This document shows positions 8,796-16,091 of a DNA stretch of 64,000 bases, in pieces (position 1 is the first letter of the stretch; each line of letters begins with the position of its first letter). This stretch comes from Streptomyces sp. DG1A-41 (lineage in GTDB: Bacteria > Actinomycetota > Actinomycetes > Streptomycetales > Streptomycetaceae). The DNA is taken from positions 8,145,001-8,209,000 of the forward strand of contig NZ_CP146350.1 of NCBI RefSeq assembly GCF_037055355.1, in the 5' to 3' direction. The notes beneath the pieces were generated by a model, which was not told the origin of the DNA, did no database searches, and saw only the letters and a program-made list of their open reading frames with translations. Made by a program: the position numbers and the translations under genes.

Positions 8796-9770
8796 ATGCC
8801 CGCGAAGGGTAAGCACCGCCGCCCGAAGACCCAGCGTTTCACCCGCTCCATCGCCGTCGCCGGAACCGGCGGGGCCGCTCTCGCCCTTCCGCTCATGGGG
8901 GCGGCCGGCGCCCACGCCGCCACCCCGCAGTCGGCTCCGGAAAAGACCGTCCAGTCCGCTCCGGCCGCCGAGAAGAAGGCCGCGGAAGCGGCCACGGGCG
9001 CCCGCACGTACACCGTGCAGGCCGGTGACTATCTCGCGAAGATCGCCGACGAGCAGAACGTCGAGGGGGGCTGGAAGAAGCTCTACGCGGACAACCGTGA
9101 CGCCGTCGGCGACGACCCGTCGCTGATCCACCCGGGCCTGAAGCTGTCGATCGGCAAGAAGGGGGCGGCGAGCGAGTCCAAGTCCTCGTCCCCGTCGAAG
9201 TCCTCGGCCTCCAAGTCCTCGAAGTCCTCGGCTTCCAAGTCCTCGGCTTCCAAGTCCTCGGCTTCCAAGCCCTCGGCTTCCAAGCCCTCGGCCTCGAAGT
9301 CGTCCGCCGCCGAGTCGGCCTCGAAGCCGGCTGCCGCCAAGCCGGCCGCCGCGGCCTCCAGCGGCTACAGCGCCCCGGTGGACGGCGCCACCGTCGGCAC
9401 CCCGTACCGCATGTCCGGCAGCATGTGGTCCAGCGGCTACCACACCGGTGTCGACTTCGTCGTCCCGACCGGTACCTCGCTCAAGGCCGTCGGCGCGGGC
9501 ACGGTCGTCTCCGCCGGCTGGGGCGGCGCGTACGGCAACCAGGTCGTCATCAAGCTGAACGACGGCAGCTACGCGCAGTACGCCCACCTGTCCTCGCTCT
9601 CCGTCTCGGCCGGCCAGACCGTGAGCGCCGGACAGCAGATCGGCCTCTCCGGCGCCACCGGCAACGTGACGGGACCGCACCTGCACTTCGAGATCCGCAC
9701 CACGCCGGACTACGGCTCGGACGTGGACCCGGTCGCCTACCTGCGCTCGCACGGGGTCTCCGTCGGCTGA
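8796..9770 (+). CDS. Secreted LysM and M23 peptidase (peptidoglycan DD-endopeptidase)
   Basis: A 324-residue exported cell-wall hydrolase. The N-terminus has a long basic n-region and a hydrophobic stretch ending at AGAHAA, a standard signal peptide. Residues about 70-120 are a LysM domain (TYTVQAGDYLAKIADEQN). A Ser/Lys/Ala linker follows, built from a 15-bp tandem repeat. Residues about 210-310 form the M23 zinc peptidase with HTGVD and HLHFE motifs. The start at 8796 is fixed by GGAGAGGAA eight bases upstream. The c-di-AMP riboswitch in the leader links its expression to germination and cell-wall growth signals. A strong hairpin follows the gene. Confidence 0.95.
   Translation: MPAKGKHRRPKTQRFTRSIAVAGTGGAALALPLMGAAGAHAATPQSAPEKTVQSAPAAEKKAAEAATGARTYTVQAGDYLAKIADEQNVEGGWKKLYADNRDAVGDDPSLIHPGLKLSIGKKGAASESKSSSPSKSSASKSSKSSASKSSASKSSASKPSASKPSASKSSAAESASKPAAAKPAAAASSGYSAPVDGATVGTPYRMSGSMWSSGYHTGVDFVVPTGTSLKAVGAGTVVSAGWGGAYGNQVVIKLNDGSYAQYAHLSSLSVSAGQTVSAGQQIGLSGATGNVTGPHLHFEIRTTPDYGSDVDPVAYLRSHGVSVG
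9201..9299 (+). repeat. 15-bp tandem repeat in the M23 linker
   Basis: Six near-identical copies of TCCTCGGCTTCCAAG, with one 9-bp partial copy, encode the (S/P)-S-A-S-K linker between the LysM and M23 domains. Copy number is likely to vary between strains and would change the reach of the catalytic domain. Confidence 0.85.
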
Positions 9771-9806
9771 CCTACCGCACGACCACCTGCCTGACACGCA
9801 ACCGTC

Positions 9807-9833
9807 GGCCGGACCCGATCCCCGGGTCCGGCC
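9807..9833 (+). terminator. Hairpin terminator after the M23 gene
   Basis: A perfect 11-bp stem (GGCCGGACCCG with CGGGTCCGGCC) and a 5-base loop lie 36 bp after the stop codon. There is no U tract, as is usual in Streptomyces. Confidence 0.75.
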
Positions 9834-9913
9834 TTCGGCGTGTGCGTGCGCTTGTGCTGATCGGGCCAAGGGATCGACAGGTGGCGGCGGTTGGGAGAGA
9901 GTGATCCCGTCCG

Positions 9914-9931
9914 GAGTGGCAAGCGCTTACT
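9914..9931. promoter_or_regulatory. LacI-family-like operator
   Basis: The 8-base palindrome AAGCGCTT (9921-9928), flanked by TGGC and AC, has the central core typical of LacI/GalR operators. It lies about 40 bp before the secreted DUF6250-like gene, where it could repress transcription in the absence of a plant sugar. No LacI gene is in the window, so the regulator is unknown. Confidence 0.4.
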
Positions 9932-9967
9932 GAACGTCCCTGGACGGATCCCGAAGGAGCTGTGTCC

Positions 9968-10683
9968 GTGCCGACCACCCGCAGAGCGTTCGGAACCCTG
10001 GCTGCCGGAGCCGCCTTGGCGGCTCTCGCCCCGACGGCGACGGCGAACGCCGCGCCCCCTCGTCGCCGCCTCATCGCCCACGACGACTTCTGCCACGGCC
10101 TCGGCCAGTGGGCGACCGAACTCCAGGACGGCGGAACCGTCACCGCCTCTCGCGGTGTTCTGGAGATCGACGTGCCGAGCGGGGCGACCGTGTGGTTCAG
10201 GCGGCGGCTCGAAGGCCCGTACGTCCTCGAGTACACCGCCACGCCTGTCTCCGAGGGCGGGGTCAACGACCGGGTCTCGGACCTCAACAACTTCTGGAAC
10301 GCGACCGACGTCCGTTCCCCGGGCGATCTCTTCGCCACGCCGCGCGGTGGGGTTTTGGAGGAGTACGACCACCTGACGACGTACTACGCCGGTTACGGTG
10401 CCAACTACAACACCACGACCCGGCTGCGCCGGTACGTCGGCCGGCCCGGGTCCGTCCCCTGCTCTTCGACTACACCGAGCCGCTGCTGGTGCCGGGCGAG
10501 CCGAACCGGGTGCGGATCGTCTCCGACGGTTCGACGGTGCGGTGGTGGAACAACGGGAGGCTCGTGTTCGACTACAGCGATCCGGAGCCGTACACCAGCG
10601 GGCATTTCGCCTTCCGGACCGTGTGGAGCCACTTCCGGATCACGGGCTTCCGGGTGTGGCGCCTGACCCCCAACAACCGCTGA
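9968..10683 (+). pseudogene. Secreted DUF6250-like protein, frameshifted
   Basis: The N-terminal frame has a Tat-like signal (TTRRAFGTLAAGAALAALA) and the DUF6250-like body HDDFCHGLGQWATELQDGG, continuing to TRLRRYVGRPG. The C-terminal frame continues with RPLLFDYTEPLL, RIVSDGSTVRWWNNGRLVFDY and ITGFRVWRL. The switch falls at the GGG run 10448-10450, where one more G would join the frames into about 238 residues. The family is a beta-sandwich found with pectin and rhamnogalacturonan degradation; the exact role is unknown. The GTG at 9968 is preferred over 9962 because of its spacing from AAGGAG. A single recent deletion or a sequencing error are both possible. Confidence 0.75.
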
Positions 10684-10702
10684 CCGGTGACCTATTCCGG
10701 AG

Positions 10703-10731
10703 TTGACGAACACTTGGGGAGTGGCTTATCT
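10703..10731 (+). promoter_or_regulatory. Vegetative-type promoter for the SGNH gene
   Basis: TTGACG (10703-10708), a 17-bp spacer and TTATCT (10726-10731) match a sigma-HrdB-type promoter. Transcription would start near 10738 and give a leader of about 48 bases before the first ATG. Confidence 0.55.
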
Positions 10732-10785
10732 CACCGCCCGTCAACCCCTGCCTACGGTCGCGTAGGTCACATTGGAGGGTGAAAA

Positions 10786-10818
10786 ATGAGCTGCTGTGGC
10801 AGACGATTCGAAGAGTGA
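10786..10818 (+). CDS. Possible 10-residue leader ORF (MSCCGRRFEE)
   Basis: An ATG placed six bases after GGAGGG encodes a decapeptide with two adjacent cysteines. It overlaps the GTG start of the SGNH hydrolase in another frame. The good ribosome site serves this ATG, not the GTG at 10796. So either the hydrolase is translated by coupling to this leader, or the hydrolase start is misread through a small indel. The function is not known. Confidence 0.4.
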   Translation: MSCCGRRFEE

Positions 10819-11614
10819 CAGCAGAGCAGTGATCGGGTCGTACGTTGCGGTGGGGGACAGCTTCACCGAGGGCGTCGGTGATCCCGGCCCCGACGGGGCG
10901 TTCGTCGGCTGGGCCGACCGGTTCGCCGTCCTGCTCGCCGACCGCCGGCCCGAAGGCGACTTCCAGTACACCAACCTCGCCGTGCGCGGGAAGCTCCTCG
11001 ACCAGATCGTGGCGGACCAGGTTCCGCGGGCCGTCGAAATGGCCCCGGACCTCGTCTCGTTCTGCGCCGGGGGCAACGACATCCTCCGGCCCGGCACCGA
11101 CCCGGACGAGGTGGCCGAGCGTTTCGAGCGGGCCCTCGTGCGGCTCACCGCCGTTTCCGGCACGGTGATGGTGACGACCGGGTTCGATACTCGTGGGGTG
11201 CCCGTGCTCAAGCATCTGCGGGGCAAGATCGCGACGTACAACGGGCATGTGCGCGCCATCGCCGACCGGTACGGCTGTCCGGTGCTCGACCTGTGGTCCC
11301 TGCGCAGTGTCCAGGACCGCAGGGCGTGGGACTCCGACCGGCTGCACCTGTCGCCCGAGGGGCACACGCGGGTGGCGCTCCGCGCGGGGCAGGTGCTCGG
11401 ACTGGAGGTTCCGGCCGACCCGGAGCAGCCGTGGCCGCCGCTGCCGGCGCGAGGGCCTCTCGAAATTCGGCGGGACGACGTGCACTGGGCGCGGGAGTTT
11501 CTGGTGCCGTGGATCGGGCGGCGGCTGCGTGGGGAGTCGTCCGGAGATCATGTGACGGCCAAGGGGGCTCTGTCGCCGGAGGACATCAGGAGGCGGATCG
11601 CTTCGGCGGCGTGA
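10796..11614 (+). CDS. SGNH/GDSL-family hydrolase
   Basis: A 272-residue cytoplasmic SGNH hydrolase without a signal peptide. Block I is AVGDSFTEGVGD with the catalytic Ser, block III is CAGGNDIL, and block V is DRLHLSPEGH, which supplies Asp and His. The family hydrolyses esters of lipids, acetylated sugars or acyl-thioesters; the substrate cannot be read. The GTG at 10796 is the first start in frame but lies far from the ribosome site, which instead serves a 10-codon upstream ORF. The gene has its own promoter and no operon partner. Confidence 0.88.
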   Translation: MADDSKSDSRAVIGSYVAVGDSFTEGVGDPGPDGAFVGWADRFAVLLADRRPEGDFQYTNLAVRGKLLDQIVADQVPRAVEMAPDLVSFCAGGNDILRPGTDPDEVAERFERALVRLTAVSGTVMVTTGFDTRGVPVLKHLRGKIATYNGHVRAIADRYGCPVLDLWSLRSVQDRRAWDSDRLHLSPEGHTRVALRAGQVLGLEVPADPEQPWPPLPARGPLEIRRDDVHWAREFLVPWIGRRLRGESSGDHVTAKGALSPEDIRRRIASAA

Positions 11615-11689
11615 GGGCCGGGCGCGGATGCCTGCGGCGGCCTGTGCGGCTTCGGGGGTGCGGGCCTGCCTGCGCGGTGGTCGTGGTCG

Positions 11690-11814
11690 GCCGTGGCAGG
11701 GCCTCGCAGGTCGAGGGCGTGCCATGCGACCCCGGGAGCGGTGCCCTGCCCTGCCGACCGGCGGACCAGATCAGCGTCCAGGAAACCGCTGCCGCCGACG
11801 ATCAGGACCGTCAC
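11690..11814 (-). pseudogene. N-terminal remnant of an NAD(P)-binding sugar epimerase/reductase
   Basis: From a GTG at 11814 the frame encodes TVLIVGGSGFL, a Rossmann nucleotide-binding start of the extended SDR (dTDP-4-dehydrorhamnose reductase-like) type, then a broken VAWHALDLRGPAT segment, the end of the third beta strand. After about 40 residues similarity is lost and the frame is low-complexity. About 15 residues also seem to be missing between the two segments. This looks like the 5' stump of a deleted gene. Confidence 0.55.
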
Positions 11815-11995
11815 CCCGGGAGATGGTCTTCGATGTGCCCGAAAGAGTGGTCAGGGCGAGGCGAGCCTCCTTTCTGGGGCGACGAGCGACTCCTGCCGTG
11901 AATCATGTGCGTCACGCCGCGCGCCTGTGTGCGCCGGGCACGCACGGCGGAAGGCGTGGGCAGTCGGCAACAGGACACGGACCGCGGAGGCCCGC

Positions 11996-12358
11996 ATGGA
12001 CCGTCGTACGTTTCAGCGAGGGCTCGTCGCACTCGGCGTCGCGGGAGGAGCCGGTCTCGCACTCGGTCCGAACGCCGCGTCGGCCGCACCGGCGAGTTCT
12101 GGCCCCGGTCGTCCCGGGAGGCCGGGGCCCCGCACGCTGGGCGCGCTCCGGAGCCGGTCGCTGCGGGAGTACGCCCTCCCCGAAGCCGGACAGACCCATG
12201 AACCGGTGAAGGTGCCCGGCGCCCCGCTGCTCCTCATCACCCAGTGGTACCCCAGCCGACTGCTCCACCGTCTGCTGGTGACGCGCCGCAGCGTCTTCGC
12301 CACGGAGATGCACAGCTCGACGCTCGCCCAGCTGGAAGTGCCCCTGGGGCACCGCTGA
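11996..12358 (+). pseudogene. Truncated Tat-exported protein, virginiamycin-B-lyase-like N-terminus
   Basis: The 120-residue frame starts with a Tat signal (MDRRTFQRGLVALGVAGG). It continues with LREYALPEAGQTHEPVKVPGA and LLLITQ, which resemble the first blade of secreted beta-propeller lyases of the Vgb type. After about residue 85 the sequence turns basic and unrelated, and it stops exactly where the convergent beta-lactamase gene stops (12358/12359). A full propeller would need about 300 residues, so this is a fragment whose 3' part was lost when the neighbouring gene arrived. GCGGAGGCCCGC upstream gives a fair ribosome site. Confidence 0.5.
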
Positions 12359-13471
12359 TCAGCTCACGCGGGAGGGGACGCCGCGGCCGAACACCTCCTT
12401 GACGAGCCTCTGCGTCGCCTTCTGGAACGCCTCTGCCATGGACAGCGCGGCGTCGTCGACATAGTTCAGCGCGGCGGTCAGGGTCCTGCTGGCGTCGGGC
12501 GTGCTGTACATCAGCGCCGCGTGGCCGGCCATGCCGCCGTTGTGGGTGATGACGGTGCCGCCGTTCTCGCCCGCGTCCTGCACGAACACCCCCAGCCCGT
12601 AGCCGGTCTTGGGATGCGGTGTGCGCATCTCGGCCAGCAGCGGCGCCGGCAGGAGCTTGCCGGTCATCAGGGCGGAGATGAACGTGTGGAGGTCCTGGGC
12701 CGTCGAGATCATGTCTCCGCCAGTGGAGATCCAGGAGGGGTTCTGGCGGGTGACGTCGACCGTCTTCCGCCGGCCGGCGTCCTCGACCCGGTAGTAGGCG
12801 TGGGTGTGCGGTTCGGGGATCTCCGGGCTGGTATCCGGCACCACGGTGTCCGACAGCCCGAGCGGCCCCAGGATCAGCCGGTGCATCTCCTCGGCCAGCG
12901 AGCGGCCGGTGACCTTCTCGATCAGCAGCCTGGCCAGCACGTAGTTGGTGTTGGAGTAGCTCCAGTCCGTCCCCGGCTCGAACCGCGCCGGCTTGGACAA
13001 TGCCAGCCGTACCAGGTCCTCCGGCCGGTAGGTCTTGAACCGGTTGTCCACCCACTCCCGGCCCGCGGTCGTGGCGGGGATCCCCGGCGCGAACGTCCCG
13101 TCGTCGTAGTACTCGCCGGTGAAGTTGAACACCCCGCTGGTGTGCTGGAGCAGCATCCGCACCGTGATCCGCCGGTCCAGCTCGAACCCGGGCAGGTAGT
13201 CATCCGCCGGGATGTCCAGCTCGATCTTGCCCTCGGCCACCAGTTGCAGCGCCAGGGTCGCGGTGAAGGTCTTGGTGTTGCTGCCGATCCGGACCCGCCC
13301 GTTGGCCGGCGGCCCGGCGCTCTCGCCCAGCTTGCGCACCCCGGCACTGCCGACCCATGAGCCACGTTCGTCGTGCACGCGCAACTGCACCCCGGTGAAT
13401 CCGGAATCGACGATCTCCTGAATGGCCTCCTGCAACTCCGGGCGATCCTGCCGGGCAGCGGTGAGAGACAT
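12359..13471 (-). CDS. Serine hydrolase of the class C beta-lactamase / DD-peptidase family
   Basis: A 370-residue penicillin-binding-type hydrolase. The SxxK motif is S64-N-T-K67, the YxN motif is Y172-S-N174, and the third box is HNGG near residue 310. No signal peptide is visible, so it is probably a cytoplasmic esterase or D-amino-peptidase rather than a classical secreted beta-lactamase. The start at 13471 follows GAGAAGGAG on the coding strand. It is divergent from a GbsR/MarR-type regulator with a strong palindromic operator in the shared promoter region, which suggests control by that regulator. Confidence 0.9.
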   Translation of the reverse strand: MSLTAARQDRPELQEAIQEIVDSGFTGVQLRVHDERGSWVGSAGVRKLGESAGPPANGRVRIGSNTKTFTATLALQLVAEGKIELDIPADDYLPGFELDRRITVRMLLQHTSGVFNFTGEYYDDGTFAPGIPATTAGREWVDNRFKTYRPEDLVRLALSKPARFEPGTDWSYSNTNYVLARLLIEKVTGRSLAEEMHRLILGPLGLSDTVVPDTSPEIPEPHTHAYYRVEDAGRRKTVDVTRQNPSWISTGGDMISTAQDLHTFISALMTGKLLPAPLLAEMRTPHPKTGYGLGVFVQDAGENGGTVITHNGGMAGHAALMYSTPDASRTLTAALNYVDDAALSMAEAFQKATQRLVKEVFGRGVPSRVS

Positions 13472-13606
13472 GACTGTGTGCTCCTTCTCGTTTCGGGTGC
13501 TGGAAAAGCTACGTTGCGTTCAGGTGTACGGCAACAGCTTCATTGCGTGTAGTTGTCGTATATGCAGTTCAAGGCAGAGTAATCATTGCAATGGAGGTGG
13601 ATTCAA

Positions 13607-13634
13607 TGCAACGAACGTTCGTTGGTTCGTTGCA
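13607..13634. promoter_or_regulatory. Overlapping palindromic operators between divergent genes
   Basis: Two inverted repeats share sequence: the perfect 16-mer CAACGAACGTTCGTTG (13609-13624) and the outer arms TGCAACGAAC and GTTCGTTGCA (13607-13616 and 13625-13634). The half-site GTTCGTTG therefore occurs twice directly and once inverted. A further CATTGCAATG palindrome lies at 13584-13593. The 220-bp region is AT-richer than its surroundings and serves both divergent genes. Confidence 0.75.
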
Positions 13635-13691
13635 ATAAGTGGAGAGTGAACGCTATGCTGCGGGCACTGAGGGAGCATGAAGGGGGTCGCG

Positions 13692-14435
13692 ATGCCGGGA
13701 GGCAGGCTCACCCAGCAGGAACGTCAGCAGATCGCGCAGGGGCTGGCCGATGGCCTCGCCTACGCGGAGATCGCCAGAGGTCTCGATCGCCCGACCTCGA
13801 CTATCACGCGTGAGGTGATGCGCAACGGCGGGCCCACCGCCTACCGTGCCGACCTTGCCCACCGCGCCACCGAACGCCGCACGCGCCGACGCAGGCAGGC
13901 CGTACCCCGGGGCGCACAGGCGCCTGTGCCGGCCCACGGGCGCGACATCGAGGCCGTGCGCGAGTACGAGGAGGTGTTCACCACCCTCCTCATGCAGCAG
14001 GGCCTGCCCAAGATGATGTCCCGAGTGCTGACCTGCCTCTACACCACCGACGCGGGCAGCCTCACCGCGTCCGAACTCGTCCGGCACCTTCAGGTCAGCC
14101 CGGCGTCCGTTTCCAAAGCGGTCGCGTTCCTCGAAAGCCAGGGCCTCATCCGCCGGGAGCGCGACGGAGGTCGCCGCGAGCGCTACGCCGTCGACGACGA
14201 CGTCTTTTACCAGGGAATGATGGCCAGCGCCCGGTCCAGCGCCCAGCTCGCCGAGACCGCGCGGCAGGGCGTCGGCGTCCTCGGCCCCGACACCCCGGCC
14301 GCCACCCGCCTCGAGAACATCGCCCGCTTCGTCGACTTCGTCTCCGAGAGCCTCGTCCGCGCCGCTGAACAGGCCCGCGAGGTCCTCCACGCCAAACCCG
14401 AAACGACCTCGGGCGATACCGGCCATCGCGGATAG
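13692..14435 (+). CDS. GbsR/MarR-type regulator with an extra N-terminal HTH
   Basis: A 247-residue DNA-binding protein. Residues about 5-45 (LTQQERQQIAQGLADGLAYA, then EIARGLDRPTSTITREV) form an IS30-transposase-like helix-turn-helix (HTH_38). Residues about 85-155 form a MarR-like winged helix (ELVRHLQVSPASVSKAVAFL, then ESQGLIRRERDGGRRERYAV), followed by a helical dimer tail. The ATG at 13692 behind AAGGGGG is preferred over 13677, whose purine stretch is too close. It is divergent from the beta-lactamase-like gene and probably binds the palindromes between them. There is no transposase catalytic domain, so this is a regulator and not a mobile element. Confidence 0.85.
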   Translation: MPGGRLTQQERQQIAQGLADGLAYAEIARGLDRPTSTITREVMRNGGPTAYRADLAHRATERRTRRRRQAVPRGAQAPVPAHGRDIEAVREYEEVFTTLLMQQGLPKMMSRVLTCLYTTDAGSLTASELVRHLQVSPASVSKAVAFLESQGLIRRERDGGRRERYAVDDDVFYQGMMASARSSAQLAETARQGVGVLGPDTPAATRLENIARFVDFVSESLVRAAEQAREVLHAKPETTSGDTGHRG

Positions 14436-14462
14436 GCGGCTGTCTTGCCGCTGCCCGCCCGG

Positions 14463-15077
14463 TCAGGGGCGAGTCAAGGCCGCCGGCTCCAGGCCCAGTT
14501 CACGAGCCAGGGCTTCCTCGGCCCACTCCTGCGCCCGTGCCCGCGGCACCCCGCCCGCGTAGGACGTCAGCTGGACGGCCAGGCCGTCGAGGAGGGCGGT
14601 GAGGCGGAGGGCCGTGCCGTGCGGGTCGGGGCAGTGGAACTCGCCGGCCGCCAGGCCCTCCGTGATGACCTCGGCGAGGGCCGCCTTCCACTGCCTGTCG
14701 AGCTCCTGGGTGACCTCCCGCAGCGCGGGCTCGCGCAGCGCCGCCGCCCAGCCCTCGATCCACAACCGCCAGCCCTTGGCCTGGCCGGTCGGGGCGTACC
14801 ACCGAACGGCCGACCGCAGCCGGCGCAGTGCCGACGTACGGCGGCCGAGCAGTTTGCGCAGATGGGCGAGGTCCGCCTCCGCCGCGTGCCGGAACGCGGC
14901 GGCGACCAGCTTCTCCTTCGTCGAGAAGTGATAGAGCACCAGCGCGTTGCTCACACCGAGCGCCGAGGCCACGTCCGCGATCCTGACCGCCGCCACACCG
15001 CGGGCCTCGATCTGCTCGACGGCAGCCCGCAGCAGTTCCCCGCGCCGTTCCGCCACGCTCAACCGGACTCTCGTCAC
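14463..15077 (-). CDS. TetR/AcrR-family regulator (BetI-like)
   Basis: A 204-residue TetR-family repressor. The N-terminal HTH reads RIADVASALGVSNALVLYHF with the following STKEKL turn; the C-terminal ligand-binding helices contain WYAPTGQAKGWRLWIEGWAA, a BetI-type C-domain pattern. It ends 28 bp from the convergent GbsR-type gene. A perfect inverted repeat with arms TACACACG/CGTGTGTA lies eleven bases upstream of the start and is a likely operator. The target gene is not evident because the next gene upstream is a decayed dehydrogenase. Confidence 0.88.
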   Translation of the reverse strand: MTRVRLSVAERRGELLRAAVEQIEARGVAAVRIADVASALGVSNALVLYHFSTKEKLVAAAFRHAAEADLAHLRKLLGRRTSALRRLRSAVRWYAPTGQAKGWRLWIEGWAAALREPALREVTQELDRQWKAALAEVITEGLAAGEFHCPDPHGTALRLTALLDGLAVQLTSYAGGVPRARAQEWAEEALARELGLEPAALTRP

Positions 15078-15087
15078 GCCGTCACCC

Positions 15088-15120
15088 TACACACGCGCGT
15101 GCACCCTCCTGACGTGTGTA
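15088..15120. promoter_or_regulatory. Inverted repeat before the TetR gene
   Basis: Perfect 8-base arms TACACACG (15088-15095) and CGTGTGTA (15113-15120) are separated by 17 bp, and the inner arm is extended by the CGCGCG run. Its location right at the tetR promoter suggests autorepression. Confidence 0.5.
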
Positions 15121-15161
15121 TTCGGCCGGTCCGGCAAGGGGGGCGGCTGCCTCGCCGTCCG

Positions 15162-16000
15162 TCAGCGGTACCAGCCGAACCGTTCCGCTGTGACGGGCGG
15201 CCGGTCCGCCACGAGTGCGTGGGGGCGGCCCGTGGTGTCGTGCCGTCGGCCAGGGCGCGGGCCGGCATCCGCTCGACCAGGGACCGCATCGAGCGGCGTG
15301 TGTGGGCGAACGCCTCCTCGGCGTCGGCGCCGATGTCCCCTGACAGCGTCCACCATCAGGCGCTCGTCCCGGAGTTGACCACGACGTCCGGCTGTACGGT
15401 CACCCGCGTGCGGCGGCCGGCAGCAGCTCCGCGTCCGGTCGTACGGGCACGTTGGCCGCCTCGACGACCCAGCGGGCGGTGATCCGCTCCTGGTTGCCGG
15501 CGTCGATCGCGTACGAGACGGCCGCGGGCACGTCCGTGCCGGCCGACGGCCGGGCGTCGCCCGACAGTTCGCGGTCGCCGGGGCGCGGCGCGGTCCACGG
15601 TGCCGTGGGAATCCCGCGCGGCGAGCAGCGCCTCGATGGCGAGCCCCGCCGGGTTGGCGATCGTGCCCTTGACGTCGGCGACGGCCGCCCGCGCGCGTGA
15701 GGAACGCGCGGTGGCCCCGCCCATGGTGCCCAGCCCCTGGAGGGTGACGCCCGTCCCCGCGTGGGGCACCCCGGCACGGTCCAGCGCCGTGAGGGCGGCC
15801 TCGGCGACACCGCAGCCGTCGGCCAGTTCGTCCAGCTCGGTGCCGTCCACCTCGACCGCGAACGCGATGCCGTCCACCTCGACCGCGAACGCCTCCCCGA
15901 GCCGCCGCCGGGCCTCCGCCTCGTCGTCCAGCAGCGGGTACACCGCCTGGAGGCAGGAGACCAGCCCCGCTTCGGCCGCGGCCCGGTCCACCAGAGCCGT
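15162..16000 (-). pseudogene. Glu/Leu/Phe/Val dehydrogenase, decayed
   Basis: Pieces of one NAD-dependent amino acid dehydrogenase appear in several frames, in gene order. The upstream piece has VTLQGLGTMGGATAR (nucleotide-binding loop) and ADVKGTIANPAGLAIEALLA. A second frame holds VSYAIDAGNQERITARWVVE, then AANVPVRPDAE. A third returns to VVVNSGT, and the end reads ALVADRPPVTAERFGWYR before a stop at 15162. Internal deletions shorten the sequence after the Rossmann loop, and a 27-bp tandem duplication lies in the N-terminal part. The N-terminal catalytic domain is missing. Unlike other broken genes in the window, this one shows real decay. It would have deaminated branched or aromatic amino acids. 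Confidence 0.75.
15841..15894. repeat. 27-bp tandem duplication inside the dehydrogenase pseudogene
   Basis: Two adjacent 27-base copies beginning TGCCGTCCACCTCGACC differ at only two positions. On the coding strand they repeat the AFAVEVDG segment in frame. The near identity implies a recent slippage event in a gene no longer under selection. Confidence 0.85.
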
Positions 16001-16091
16001 TCAGCATCGCCGTCGTGGGACCCCTGCGCCCCGGTGTTGTCGGAGGGGCCGCCCATAATGGAAAGCCTGACCGACTCCACCTGGAGGTACC

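Noticed and set aside
9201..9299. CRISPR-like array
   Set aside because: Repeats are contiguous 15-bp coding units without spacers; no cas genes in the window.
13422..13649. 75-codon plus-strand frame in the beta-lactamase/GbsR-type intergenic region
   Set aside because: Covers the operator palindromes and part of the antisense of the hydrolase; composition is not protein-like.
13692..14435. IS30 transposase
   Set aside because: Only the N-terminal HTH resembles IS30; the DDE catalytic domain and terminal inverted repeats are missing and a MarR-like domain follows.
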